Source: Corynebacterium guangdongense (GTDB lineage: Bacteria; Actinomycetota; Actinomycetes; Mycobacteriales; Mycobacteriaceae). From it: 64,000 nt of DNA. A program made the position numbers and the translations under genes. The stretch spans positions 2,108,001-2,172,000 of the forward strand of contig NZ_CP047654.1 in assembly GCF_030408915.1 (NCBI RefSeq), read 5' to 3'. The notes under the pieces were generated by a model that was given only the letters and a program-made list of their open reading frames with translations, searched no databases and was not told where the DNA came from. This document shows, in pieces, positions 1-9,421 of this stretch. Each line of letters starts with the position of its first letter. The stretch's first letter is position 1.

Positions 1-44
1 AGCAGGGCGACGACCGCGACGACCGCGGGTAAGGCGATCTCCAT
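1..44 (-). CDS. CNNM/CorC-type membrane protein, N-terminal fragment
   Basis: Only the first 14 codons lie in the window, reading [14 protein letters not shown], a hydrophobic start typical of a first membrane helix. The ATG (44..42) shares one base with the TAA stop of ybeY (a TAATG junction), so the two are translationally coupled in the same minus-strand operon. In actinobacteria the gene after ybeY is usually a DUF21/CBS-domain membrane protein, and the residues agree with that. The family assignment is inference from position plus a very short peptide. Confidence 0.55.
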   Translation of the reverse strand, partial: MEIALPAVVAVVAL

Positions 45-645
45 TACTCGGCGCCCTCGACCGGTTCACCGATAGCGGGGATGCCGCCGCCGGGCACGAT
101 CTCGTCGAGCTGGGCGCGGTCGGCGGCGGTCGGGAAGGCGCCCGGGCCGCTCGGCTTCGGCTGGTAGTGGACGTCGCGGCGGTTGAGGTCGTCGTACCAG
201 TCGGCGAGCAGCTCGTTCTGGAGGGCGAACATCTCCTTCTCCTCCGCCGGGGTGGCGTGGTCGTAGCCGAGCAGGTGCAGCGTGCCGTGGATGGTCAGCA
301 GCGCCAGCTCGTGGCCCAGGCCGTGGCCGGCTGCGGTGGCCTGGCGCTCGGCGAAGGAGGGGCAGAGCACGACGTCGCCGAGCATCGAGGGGCCGACGCC
401 CGGCCCGTCGGGTCGCCCGCCGGTGCCGGGGGTCAGCTCGTCCATGGGGAAGCTCATGACGTCGGTGGGCCCCTCGAGGTCCATCCAGCGCACGTGCAGG
501 TCGGCGATGGTGTCCTCGTCGACGCAGGTGATGGTCACCTCGGCGTCGGGGTGGACGTCCATCTGACCGAGGGCGTAGGAGCAGGCATCGATTAGCATTT
601 CCTCGTTGACGCCGTCGTAACCGGACTCGTTGATGACCTCGATGC

Positions 646-649
<4 letters not shown>
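44..649 (-). CDS. ybeY: Endoribonuclease YbeY (rRNA maturation factor)
   Basis: Single-strand-specific metallo-endoribonuclease needed for 16S rRNA 3'-end processing and 70S quality control. The zinc-binding signature [11 protein letters not shown] is present at about residues 121-131 and supplies the three metal-binding histidines; the upstream block [10 protein letters not shown] is also typical. At 201 aa it is longer than the usual 150-180 because of a roughly 40-residue C-terminal tail rich in Pro, Gly and Glu, as in other corynebacteria. Its ATG overlaps the phoH stop by four bases and its stop overlaps the next start by one, so it sits in the hrcA-dnaJ-rsmE-phoH-ybeY operon. Confidence 0.96.
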
Positions 650-1638
<989 letters not shown>

Positions 1639-1669
1639 GTATGCCTTTCTGCCGGTGATGACACCCAAC

Positions 1670-2380
1670 TTACCAGCGCCGGAGTGCGCCGATGGCCGAG
1701 AGTGCCACCATCGCCGCGCTCGCCGTGCGATAGACCTCGGGCCCGAGGCTTATCGACGCCACGCCGAGAGTCGCCAGCTCGTCGGCGCCGATCCCGCCCT
1801 CCGGCCCGACCAGGAGGTAGATCTCCTCGGCGTCGAGGTCGATCTCGCGCACGCTCAGCTGCGCGTCCTCGTGGAGGATGTAGGCGGTCTTCCCCTCCAG
1901 GTACCGGCTGAGTTCGCGGGTCGTCATCGGCTGGTGAATCCTCGGCACGGTGAAGCGCCGCGACTGCTTGGCCGCCGACGCCGCCGCCGACGCCCACTTG
2001 GCGACATGCTTGTCGACCTTGCCCCCCACCCACTTCGCCTCACAGCGGTTGGCCTGCCACGGAATGATCTCATCGGCGCCGGCCTGGGTGGCCAGATCCA
2101 CCGCCAGCTCGGAACGCTCCGACTTCGGCAGCGCCTGCACCACGACCACGCGCGGGCGCGCGGTCCGGGCCTCCTGCCGGGCGACCACCCTGCCGACCAG
2201 GGTGTCCCGGCCACTGACGTCGGTGACCTCGACCTCGGCGGCGAGGCCCGTGCCGTCGGCAAGCAGCACGTGCTCACCGGGCTGGATGCGCTTGACCGTC
2301 ACCGCGTGCCGGCCCTCGGGCCCGGTCAGGGTGAGCATGTCGCCCTCGAGCGAATCCGTCAGGAAGACCGGGAGGCTCAT
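1670..2380 (-). CDS. rsmE: 16S rRNA m3U1498 methyltransferase RsmE
   Basis: SPOUT-fold methyltransferase that methylates N3 of U1498 in 16S rRNA using S-adenosylmethionine. The N-terminal PUA-like part contains [17 protein letters not shown] and the C-terminal knot has the SAM-binding signature [10 protein letters not shown] followed by [12 protein letters not shown], as in the family. Its length of 236 aa is normal. The start ATG overlaps the dnaJ stop by four bases, and 31 bases separate its stop from the preferred phoH start, so it is the middle of a compact minus-strand operon. Confidence 0.95.
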   Translation of the reverse strand: MSLPVFLTDSLEGDMLTLTGPEGRHAVTVKRIQPGEHVLLADGTGLAAEVEVTDVSGRDTLVGRVVARQEARTARPRVVVVQALPKSERSELAVDLATQAGADEIIPWQANRCEAKWVGGKVDKHVAKWASAAASAAKQSRRFTVPRIHQPMTTRELSRYLEGKTAYILHEDAQLSVREIDLDAEEIYLLVGPEGGIGADELATLGVASISLGPEVYRTASAAMVALSAIGALRRW

Positions 2381-3504
2381 CGCGCGAACTTGCCCCGCAG
2401 CCGGGAGAAGAACCCGCCCTCGTCCTCCTCGTCGACGGAGGAGTTCTCGCCGCGCAGACCGCGCAGCTCCTCCAGCAGCTCACGCTCGCGCTTGTTCAGA
2501 TCCTCGGGGACGGTGACATTGATGTGGGCGATGAGGTCGCCGTGGCCCTCAGAACGCAGGCGCGGCATGCCCTCGCCGTTCAGAACGATCTCCTCGGCCG
2601 GCTGCACGCCCTGCGGCACGTCGAGGGTGATGGTCTCGCCCGCCAGATCCGTCATGCTCAGGGAGGTGCCCAAGGCGGCGTCGACCATGGGGACCTTGAC
2701 GTTGACGTGCAGGTTGTCGCCGTCGCGCAGGTAGGTGGCGTGCGGCTTGAGGCGGGTCTCGACGTACAGGTCACCGGCGGGGCCGCCGCCGTGGCCGACC
2801 TCGCCCTGACCCGCCATGCGGATGCGCATACCGTCGGCGATGCCGGCCGGGACGGTGACGGTCAGGTCGCGGCGCTTGCGGATGCGGCCCTCGCCGTCGC
2901 ACTTGCGGCACGGATCCTCGATGATCTCGCCGTAGCCCTGGCACTGGTGGCACGGACGGGTGGTCATGACGTTGCCCAGGAAGGAGCGCTGCACCTCCTG
3001 GATCTCACCCGCGCCCTGGCAGGTCGGGCAGGTCACCGGCTTGGCCTTGGACTCCGAACCGGTGCCGGTGCAGTGGTCGCACAGGACGGCCGTGTCGACT
3101 GTGATGTCCTTGCGCACGCCGGCGTAGGCCTCCTCCAGCGTGATCTCCGTGCGCAGCAGGGCGTCGTTGCCCGGCTGGACGCGTGAGCGCGGGCCGCGCC
3201 GCGTTCCGCCGCCGCCACCGAAGAACGCCTCGAAGATGTCGCCGAAACCGCCGCCGTAGCCGCCGGCGCCGGGCTGCCCGCCGCCGTTCTCCAGCGGATC
3301 GCCGCCCATGTCGACGATGCGGCGCTTCTCCGGGTCGTTGAGCACCTCGTAGGCGGTGGAGAGCTTCTTGAACATCTCGGCGCCCTCCTCCGTGTCATTG
3401 ACGTCCGGATGGTACTTGCGAGCCAGCTTGCGGTACGCCTTCTTGATCTCCGCGTCCGTCGCGTTCTTGTCGACACCGAGGATGCCGTAATAGTCACGAG
3501 CCAC
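2377..3504 (-). CDS. dnaJ2: Chaperone DnaJ (second paralogue, DnaJ2 type)
   Basis: Co-chaperone that delivers substrates to DnaK and stimulates its ATPase. The J-domain is at residues 1-70 with the essential HPD in KYHPDVN, then a Gly/Phe-rich linker of about 70 residues. Four zinc-finger repeats follow ([32 protein letters not shown]), then the two C-terminal substrate-binding folds. At 375 aa it is full length. It starts with GTG. Position directly after hrcA marks it as the HrcA-linked paralogue that actinobacteria carry in addition to the dnaK-grpE-dnaJ copy, which is not in this window. Confidence 0.96.
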   Translation of the reverse strand: MARDYYGILGVDKNATDAEIKKAYRKLARKYHPDVNDTEEGAEMFKKLSTAYEVLNDPEKRRIVDMGGDPLENGGGQPGAGGYGGGFGDIFEAFFGGGGGTRRGPRSRVQPGNDALLRTEITLEEAYAGVRKDITVDTAVLCDHCTGTGSESKAKPVTCPTCQGAGEIQEVQRSFLGNVMTTRPCHQCQGYGEIIEDPCRKCDGEGRIRKRRDLTVTVPAGIADGMRIRMAGQGEVGHGGGPAGDLYVETRLKPHATYLRDGDNLHVNVKVPMVDAALGTSLSMTDLAGETITLDVPQGVQPAEEIVLNGEGMPRLRSEGHGDLIAHINVTVPEDLNKRERELLEELRGLRGENSSVDEEDEGGFFSRLRGKFAR

Positions 3505-3531
3505 TGTCGTTGGATTCCTTACTAATTAGTT

Positions 3532-4563
3532 TTATTCACTGCCCAGAATTCGGCCGACATATCTGGCAACGGCCGAGACCTTCGAGATTGTTCCCGAATA
3601 GTCCATGTATGTGGGCCCGACCACGCCCAGCCCGCCCAGCGGCCCGTCGTCGAGGCTACCGTAGGCCGTGGTCACCACCGAGGTGGAGTGCAGCTGCGCG
3701 TCCTCGTTCTCCTCACCGATGAGCACGCTGACGTTGCCGAGCTCCGGCAGGTCGGCCATGAGCTTGAGCACCACGACCTGCTCCTCCAGCGCGTCGATGA
3801 CCTCCGCCAGCCCGGCCGGGAAATCCCGGGCCAGCCTGGTCAGGTTCGACGCCCCGGCCATGATCAGCCGGTCGCTGGGCTGCTCCACCAGCGTCTCGAT
3901 CAACGTCGTCGCCGCCTTGAGCACATGATGGGCCATGTCCGGGGGCGAGCTCAGCGCCAGTTCCGCCAGGCATGTCGACGCCTGCGCCATCGTCTTGTGC
4001 GCCAGCGCATTGTTCAGCATCTCCTTGAGCCGCTGCACCTGGCCCGGCTCGATGACGTCGTCGAGCTCCACGTTTCGCTGATCCACCCGGCCGTTGTCGG
4101 TGATGAGCACCAGCAGCAACCGAATCGGACTGAGCGCGACGACCTCGCAGTGCCTGACCCTGCTCGTCTTCAGTGTCGGCACCTGAATCACCGCCGCCTG
4201 ATGGGTGAGCTGGGCCAGCAGCTGCACCGACCGCCGGAGGACATCCTCGAGATCGACGCCGCCCTCCAGGAAGGACACGATCGCCCGCCGCTCCGGGGAG
4301 GACAGCGGCTTGACCTCGTGCAACGTGTCGACGAACGCGCGGTAGCCCTTCTCCGTCGGAACCCTGCCCGACGACGCATGCTCCTGGGTGATGAAGCCCT
4401 CCGACTCCAGCACCGCCATGTCGTTACGGATGGTCGCCGAGGAGACGTTGAGCTTGTGCCGCTCCAGAAGAGCCTTGGAACCAACCGGCTCCTGTTCCGC
4501 GATGTAATCCGCGATGATCGCACGCAACACATCCGCCCGGCGTTTATCGGTGGTTCCCGCCAC
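3532..4563 (-). CDS. hrcA: Heat-inducible transcription repressor HrcA
   Basis: Repressor of class I heat-shock genes that binds CIRCE operators and needs GroEL to fold. The N-terminal winged helix is seen in [20 protein letters not shown] and the block [14 protein letters not shown], with the usual GAF-like middle and C-terminal parts; 343 aa is standard. The gene starts with GTG, preceded by GGAAGGAG. That ribosome binding site lies inside a CIRCE-like inverted repeat (4564-4590), so the gene is probably autoregulated. It heads the operon that continues into dnaJ after 27 bases. Confidence 0.97.
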   Translation of the reverse strand: MAGTTDKRRADVLRAIIADYIAEQEPVGSKALLERHKLNVSSATIRNDMAVLESEGFITQEHASSGRVPTEKGYRAFVDTLHEVKPLSSPERRAIVSFLEGGVDLEDVLRRSVQLLAQLTHQAAVIQVPTLKTSRVRHCEVVALSPIRLLLVLITDNGRVDQRNVELDDVIEPGQVQRLKEMLNNALAHKTMAQASTCLAELALSSPPDMAHHVLKAATTLIETLVEQPSDRLIMAGASNLTRLARDFPAGLAEVIDALEEQVVVLKLMADLPELGNVSVLIGEENEDAQLHSTSVVTTAYGSLDDGPLGGLGVVGPTYMDYSGTISKVSAVARYVGRILGSE

Positions 4564-4590
4564 TTGGCACTCTCCTTCCTCGATTGCTAA
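4564..4590 (-). promoter_or_regulatory. CIRCE-like HrcA operator over the hrcA ribosome binding site
   Basis: On the minus strand the sequence reads TTAGCAATC, nine spacer bases, then GAGTGCCAA, immediately before the hrcA GTG. The CIRCE consensus is TTAGCACTC-N9-GAGTGCTAA, so 16 of 18 arm positions match. The spacer and right arm contain the GGAAGGAG ribosome binding site. HrcA bound here would block transcription and could also affect translation initiation of its own gene. Confidence 0.85.
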
Positions 4591-4648
4591 CTTCTCAGTT
4601 TAACCCTCCGAGACGATTGGGCAATACCGCTGGTGAGGCGGGGCGTTT

Positions 4649-4715
4649 GGGCATAACCATTGCCACTGACCCCGGATTCGGCCGGAAAACGGGGTCAGTG
4701 GCAATGGTTGTGCCC
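4649..4715. repeat. Long hairpin: 25-bp inverted repeat between hrcA and the AbiEi-like gene
   Basis: Arms 4649-4673 and 4691-4715 are reverse complements over 25 bases with one U-G wobble, around a 17-base loop. The left arm contains AACCATTGCCACTGACCCC. It begins three bases after the stop of the minus-strand AbiEi-like gene, so it could terminate that transcript, but there is no T-run. The inner part (CTGACCC, then CCGGAAAAC) resembles the core of the hairpin at 59629-59724. Confidence 0.85.
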
Positions 4716-4718
4716 ACA

Positions 4719-5675
4719 TCACCGCCAGCGACGGCGCTCCTCCTCCGCAAATTTCGCCCGGGTCCGGATGACGTCCTGGTGCCAGGTCCACACCGGGTTC
4801 GACTCCCGCTCCAGCAACGGGACGTCACGAAGCCGGTGCCGGCTCTCCCGCACCGCCGCCTCGATCTGGTCGACGCAGAACTCCAGGTGGTGATCGATGT
4901 CCGAGTCCGAGTAGCGCAGCACCAGATACCCCATCCGTTGGGCGACGTTGGATTTGTGCCGGTCCCGGATGAAGGTCTCCCACGTTTCGGGCGTGCCGGC
5001 CGTGTACGCCGAGTGGTAGCCGTAGCCGTCGGCCTCCACCAGCACCGACCCTTCCACCCTGCCGTCGTAGCGGTACCCGTTGAACAGGACGTTCTGCTCG
5101 ACTTTCAGGCCGCGGTGCCGGACGGCCTGGAACAGGGTGCGCTCCAGCTGGCTGTCGCCGCCGATGGGTGCGGTGCGCAGGGCGTCGACAAGCATGGTGT
5201 TGGGCTTGCCCGCGGCGGCGATGTCCTCCTCCAGGCGGGCGGCGCCGTCCTTGCCCGCGTACTGGCGACCGAGCAAGTGCGCGGCCCGGGCGGGGTCGGG
5301 CAAATACATCGCCGCCCGGACAGGCGTGACGACCCGTAGTCCGTCTACCTCGCGGAAAGGGACCCGGCGCGCGCTCCGGAACTCCACGAGGTCGCTGGGC
5401 TCCGGGGCGCTCACGCCGCGGGGGACGATGGCCTGGACCGGACGCGTGACCTTCCGCAGCTTGAGGTAGACCTCATACGCGGTCAGCCCGGTCAGCGCCG
5501 CCTCCGGCTTGCCGTCGCAGACCGCCGCCAGCAACGTCCGCCCCGTAGGCGGCGAGGTGGTGTAGACCCCGCGCATCACGCGAAACAGCTTCCCCTGCCG
5601 CACCTCGCGGCTGACCTGGGACGAGCCCAGCCCCCGCGCCCGCAGTTCACCCGTGGTGAGAATGTCCCCCGACAT
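4719..5675 (-). CDS. Orphan AbiEi-like winged-helix protein with DUF559/Vsr-like C-terminus
   Basis: The N-terminus (about residues 5-45, ILTTGELRARGLGSSQVSR followed by GKLFRVMRGVYTT) matches the winged-helix head of AbiEi-type antitoxins and related proteins. The C-terminal 100 residues have a DUF559/very-short-patch-repair-like layout: YDGRVEGSVLVEADGYGYHS, an RDRHKSN segment, then MGYLVLRYS, as in PD-(D/E)xK folds. No AbiEii nucleotidyltransferase partner is adjacent, so a classical toxin-antitoxin pair is not supported. The ATG at 5675 is preceded by TAAGCT and exactly seven bases, which suggests a leaderless mRNA. A nuclease or DNA-binding role is inference. Confidence 0.7.
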   Translation of the reverse strand: MSGDILTTGELRARGLGSSQVSREVRQGKLFRVMRGVYTTSPPTGRTLLAAVCDGKPEAALTGLTAYEVYLKLRKVTRPVQAIVPRGVSAPEPSDLVEFRSARRVPFREVDGLRVVTPVRAAMYLPDPARAAHLLGRQYAGKDGAARLEEDIAAAGKPNTMLVDALRTAPIGGDSQLERTLFQAVRHRGLKVEQNVLFNGYRYDGRVEGSVLVEADGYGYHSAYTAGTPETWETFIRDRHKSNVAQRMGYLVLRYSDSDIDHHLEFCVDQIEAAVRESRHRLRDVPLLERESNPVWTWHQDVIRTRAKFAEEERRRWR

Positions 5676-5682
5676 GCATGCG

Positions 5683-5688
5683 AGCTTA
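5683..5688 (-). promoter_or_regulatory. -10 box TAAGCT for a leaderless start at 5675
   Basis: TAAGCT ends seven bases before the ATG of the AbiEi-like gene. Its first three bases are the TAA stop codon of hemW, so the promoter box begins inside the preceding gene. Confidence 0.55.
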
Positions 5689-6813
5689 GCCCTCCTCGGC
5701 CACGAGGATGTCGGCGATCATGCCGTCGACGAGGTAGCGGCCTTCGCGGGTGACGGCGACGCGGTCGCCGACGCGGGTCATCATCCCCTTGGCCACGAAA
5801 GAATCCACCACGGCCCGCCCGGCCTGGTTGATGCGGGAGGCGGGCACTCCCTCGGCCAGGCGCAGGGCGAGCATGAGGTCCTCGGTGTGGATGTCGGCCG
5901 GGGTCAGGTTCTCGGTGTCGGCGATCGGCAGGACGCCTTCATCGAGCGAGGCGTAGTAGCGCGCCGGGTGCTTGACGTTGTAGAAGCGCCGGGTGCCGAT
6001 GCGTGAGTGTGCGCCCGGGCCGGCGCCCCACCACTGGCCGTTGCGCCAGTAGGTGAGGTTGTGCTGGCATTCGCCGCCTTCCCGGGCCCAGTTGGACACC
6101 TCGTACCAGTGGAAGCCGGCGTCCTCGAGGGTGTCGGAGATGAGTCCGTAGCGGTCGGCGTAGACGTCCTCGTCGGGCTGGGGCAGTTCACCGCGGCGGA
6201 CCTTGCGGGCCATGGCGGTGCCGTCCTCGACGATGAGCGAGTAGGCGGAGACGTGGTCGACGCCCGTCGACAGCACCGCGTCCAGCGTCTGGCGCACGTC
6301 GTCGTCGGTCTCGGTCGGGGTGCCGTAGATCATGTCCAGGTTGACGTGGCTGAAGCCGGCGTCGATGGCTTCCCGAGCGGCGGCGACCGCGCGACCCGGG
6401 GTGTGGGTGCGGTCCAGGACCCGAAGCACGCTTGACGACGCCGACTGCATCCCCAGGGAGATGCGGTTGTAGCCCGCGTCGAGAAGCCCGTCGAAGAAGG
6501 CCGGGGAGACGGACTCGGGGTTGGATTCGGTGGTGATCTCGGCGCCGTCGGCGAGCCCGAAGGAGCCCCGGACGGAGTCGAGGACGCGGGTCAGGCCCGC
6601 GGCGCCCAGCAGCGAGGGCGTGCCGCCGCCGACGAAGACGGTGCCGGCCGGGCCGGGCGCCTGGGCGGCGGCGAGCTCCAGTTCGCGGGCGAGCGCGTCA
6701 AGGTAGGCGTCGGTCGAGGCGGCGGAGCCGAGTTCGCCCGGGGTGTAGGTGTTGAAGTCGCAGTACCCGCAGCGGGTCGCGCAGAAGGGCACATGTATGT
6801 AGACGCCGAGCAT
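5686..6813 (-). CDS. hemW: Radical SAM heme chaperone HemW (formerly HemN-like)
   Basis: Radical SAM protein related to coproporphyrinogen dehydrogenase that binds heme and is thought to insert it into respiratory enzymes. The [4Fe-4S] motif is CATRCGYC at residues 11-18, preceded by YIHVPF; FVGGGTPSLL and the TTESNPES block follow. True HemN has an extra N-terminal region and a second cysteine that this 375-aa protein lacks, so HemW is the better name. The ATG at 6813 follows TAGGGT and seven bases, a leaderless arrangement. It is the usual neighbour of lepA and hrcA in actinobacteria. Confidence 0.93.
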   Translation of the reverse strand: MLGVYIHVPFCATRCGYCDFNTYTPGELGSAASTDAYLDALARELELAAAQAPGPAGTVFVGGGTPSLLGAAGLTRVLDSVRGSFGLADGAEITTESNPESVSPAFFDGLLDAGYNRISLGMQSASSSVLRVLDRTHTPGRAVAAAREAIDAGFSHVNLDMIYGTPTETDDDVRQTLDAVLSTGVDHVSAYSLIVEDGTAMARKVRRGELPQPDEDVYADRYGLISDTLEDAGFHWYEVSNWAREGGECQHNLTYWRNGQWWGAGPGAHSRIGTRRFYNVKHPARYYASLDEGVLPIADTENLTPADIHTEDLMLALRLAEGVPASRINQAGRAVVDSFVAKGMMTRVGDRVAVTREGRYLVDGMIADILVAEEG

Positions 6814-6820
6814 GGACTAC

Positions 6821-6826
6821 ACCCTA
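6821..6826 (-). promoter_or_regulatory. -10 box TAGGGT of hemW, leaderless spacing
   Basis: TAGGGT on the minus strand, then the seven bases GTAGTCC, then the hemW ATG. No purine-rich ribosome binding site is present, so the transcript probably starts at the start codon. Confidence 0.65.
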
Positions 6827-6930
6827 TCCGCTAAGTTTGTCTGCATTGAACCCGAACGAGAGGATCGCACGACCGTGCCCGACCGAAGTTGCAGCCCCCG
6901 ACCCGCCGATCGGCCGGAAGGGGGTGGCAC

Positions 6931-8328
6931 ATGCTGGAGGCAATCCTGACGCTCTTGCTCGGCGTCGCGGTGATCGGGCTGATCATCGCGTGGAACGGTT
7001 TCCATGTGGCGCAGGAGTTCGCGTACATGTCCGTGGACCGCAACGAGCTGCGCGCCGCGGCGCGGGCCGGTGACAAACGTGCGGACATGGCGTTGAAGGT
7101 GACCAACCGCACGTCCTTCATGCTCTCGGGCGCGCAGCTGGGCATCACCGTCTCGGGCCTGCTCATCGGTTTCATCACCGGCCCGCTCATCGGCGAGGCG
7201 CTCGGCGACGTCTTCGCGGGCTTCGACGTTCCGCGCTCGGTGAGTGTGGGGGTCGGCACCGTGGTGGCGCTGGCGGTCACCACGCTCGTGCAGATGCTCT
7301 TCGGCGAGCTCTTCCCCAAGAACTACACGCTCGCCGCCCCGATGACGTCGGCGCTGGCGCTGGCCCGGCCGACGCTGATCTATCTGAAGTTGACCGGCTG
7401 GCTGATCGCCTTCTTCGACTGGGCCTCCAACACCCTGCTCAAGGCCTTCGGCATCGAGCCGGTCGAGGACGTCGACTCCTCCACCGACCGCGACGACCTC
7501 AGCCGCGTCATCGAGTCCAGCCACGACTCGGGCGACATCGACGAGAACACCTACCTGGTCCTGGACCGCATGCTCGACTTCCGCGACCAGGACGTCGACC
7601 ACGCGATGATTCCGCGCTCCCGGGTGGCGGTGCTCGAGCCGACGGTGAGCGTCGCCCGGGCCCGGGAGCTGATGCACCAGTCGCACACCCGCTACCCGGT
7701 CATCGGCGAGGACCACGTCCCGGTCGGCGTCATCCACCTGCTCGACGTGCTGGACCCCGCGCTCGACCCGGCGGCACCGGTGTCGGCGGTGATGAAGGAG
7801 CCGGTCATCGTGCCCGAGCTGATGGCGCTTCCCGACGCCGTCCACGAGATCCGCGACGCCGACGACAAGATCGCCTGCGTCATCGACGAGTACGGCGGCT
7901 TCGTCGGCATCGTCACGCTGGAGGACCTCGGCGAGGAGGTGCTCGGCGACATCACCGACCGCTACGAGCCGGCCGACACCGAGGAAATCCACGCCACCGC
8001 CGCCGCCGAGTGGCTCGCCGACGGTGACACCCCGCTCGACGAGGTCATCCGCGCCGTCGGCTACGACCTGCCCGACGGCGAGTACGAGACCCTCGCCGGC
8101 CTACTCATGAACGAGGCCGGCGGACTCATCGACGAGGGCGAGACCGTCACCGTCGCGCTCGAGGCCCTGCCGGAGGACTACGTCGACGGTGACGTCAACG
8201 ACCTCCCGCAGCGCCAGCTGCGCGCCGAGGTTCTCGAGGTCGAACGCAACGTCCCGAGCGAGATCAGACTGACGCTCATCGCCCCCGACCACTCCGACAA
8301 CCGCACCCACCAGGAGGAGGAGAACTGA
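6931..8328 (+). CDS. CNNM/CorC-family membrane protein with CBS pair (first of two)
   Basis: DUF21 membrane domain (about residues 1-190, four hydrophobic segments, family motif FGELFPKN), then a CBS-domain pair (about 200-330, with RYPVIGED and CVIDEYGGFVGIVTLEDL) and a CorC/HlyC C-terminal domain. Such proteins are linked to Mg2+/Co2+ transport or membrane integrity; substrate is not deducible here. I start at ATG 6931 (465 aa) because GGAAGGGGG lies just upstream; an in-frame TTG at 6889 would add 14 non-conserved residues. It is coupled to the next gene by a TGATG overlap. Confidence 0.88.
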   Translation: MLEAILTLLLGVAVIGLIIAWNGFHVAQEFAYMSVDRNELRAAARAGDKRADMALKVTNRTSFMLSGAQLGITVSGLLIGFITGPLIGEALGDVFAGFDVPRSVSVGVGTVVALAVTTLVQMLFGELFPKNYTLAAPMTSALALARPTLIYLKLTGWLIAFFDWASNTLLKAFGIEPVEDVDSSTDRDDLSRVIESSHDSGDIDENTYLVLDRMLDFRDQDVDHAMIPRSRVAVLEPTVSVARARELMHQSHTRYPVIGEDHVPVGVIHLLDVLDPALDPAAPVSAVMKEPVIVPELMALPDAVHEIRDADDKIACVIDEYGGFVGIVTLEDLGEEVLGDITDRYEPADTEEIHATAAAEWLADGDTPLDEVIRAVGYDLPDGEYETLAGLLMNEAGGLIDEGETVTVALEALPEDYVDGDVNDLPQRQLRAEVLEVERNVPSEIRLTLIAPDHSDNRTHQEEEN

Positions 8329-9398
8329 TGGTCACCTGGTACATCGCCCTGCCCGCGACCGTCCTCATCATCGCCGCGAGCGCCTTCTTCGTGGTCATCG
8401 AGTTCTCGCTGCTCTCCGCCCGCCGGCACCGCCTGGAGGAGCAGGCCGAGACCTCCCGCTCCGCCCGGGCCGGCCTGCGCGGCCTCAACGAGTTGACCAT
8501 CATGCTGGCCGGCGCGCAGCTGGGCATCACCGCAGCCACCTTCGCCCTCGGCGCGATCACCGAGCCGTGGGTGCACCACCTGCTGCTCGACCTCTTCGGC
8601 GCCGTCGAGTTCGTCGGCGCCCTGGCCAACGTCCTCGCCTTCGCGCTGGCGCTGTTCGTCGTGACCTTCCTGCACCTGGTCATCGGGGAAATGGCGCCGA
8701 AGTCGTGGGCCATCGCCCACCCCGAGCCCGCGCTGAGGATCGTGGCGGTGCCGGCCCGCTGGTTCGTCACCGTCTTCCGGCCGCTGCTGCTGGGGATCAA
8801 CAGCACCGCCAACCGGCTGGTGCGCGCCGCCGGCGAGGAACCGGTCGACCGGGCGGCGGCGAAGGGCTACGACGCGGAGACGCTGCACCACCTGGTCGGC
8901 CACTCCGCGGACACGGGCACCCTGGACCGGGGCTCCGCCCGGGAAATCCAGGGCGTGATCAGGCTCAAGCTCACCCCCGTGGGCGAGGCCGTCGCCGAGT
9001 ACGGCTCACCCGTCGAGGTGCTGCCGTCCGGGGCCACCGTCGCCGACGTCCAGCGCCGCGCCCGCGACCTGGGGTCGCTGCGTGTCCTGCTCGACGACCC
9101 GGACTCCGGGCTGCCGGTGGTGGTCCACGTTCGCGACACCGTCACGCTGGCCCCGCAGATCCCGGCCCGCGGGGTCGCCACGACACCGCTCATGCTCGAG
9201 GCCGGCACCGAGGTCCAGGAGCTTCTCGACGCCATGCGCGAGCACAACGAGCAGCTGGCGCTGGTCGTCGACGAGCCGGGCGAGCTGATGGGGGTGCTGA
9301 CCTGGGACGACATCATGAACCGCCTGTGGCCGGAGATCCAGCGGGTCACCGGCGCGGAGGAAAGTCCCGCCCAGGAGGCGAACCAAGAGGCGAACTAG
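8328..9398 (+). CDS. CNNM/CorC-family membrane protein (second of two)
   Basis: Paralogue of the upstream gene: DUF21 membrane domain with AGAQLGIT and the motif GEMAPKSWA, followed by a CBS region that ends in ALVVDEPGELMGVLTWDDIM. At 356 aa it is shorter and lacks the CorC/HlyC tail. Tandem long and short CNNM genes of this sort are common in actinobacteria and may form a heteromer, which is inference. The last codons (QEANQEAN) are encoded by a 12-bp tandem repeat that runs through the stop codon into the convergent gene. Confidence 0.87.
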   Translation: MVTWYIALPATVLIIAASAFFVVIEFSLLSARRHRLEEQAETSRSARAGLRGLNELTIMLAGAQLGITAATFALGAITEPWVHHLLLDLFGAVEFVGALANVLAFALALFVVTFLHLVIGEMAPKSWAIAHPEPALRIVAVPARWFVTVFRPLLLGINSTANRLVRAAGEEPVDRAAAKGYDAETLHHLVGHSADTGTLDRGSAREIQGVIRLKLTPVGEAVAEYGSPVEVLPSGATVADVQRRARDLGSLRVLLDDPDSGLPVVVHVRDTVTLAPQIPARGVATTPLMLEAGTEVQELLDAMREHNEQLALVVDEPGELMGVLTWDDIMNRLWPEIQRVTGAEESPAQEANQEAN

Positions 9399-9421
9399 GA
9401 GGCGAACTAGGAGGCGAAGTT
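9374..9421. repeat. Four 12-bp tandem repeats spanning two convergent stop codons
   Basis: Units GGAGGCGAACCA, AGAGGCGAACTA, GGAGGCGAACTA and GGAGGCGAAGTT lie end to end. The TAG of the plus-strand CNNM gene is at 9396-9398 and the TAG of the minus-strand gene at 9409-9407, both inside the array. Confidence 0.9.

Noticed and set aside
4719..5675. AbiE toxin-antitoxin system
   Set aside because: Only the AbiEi-like half is present. Neighbours are hrcA and hemW, with no nucleotidyltransferase gene.
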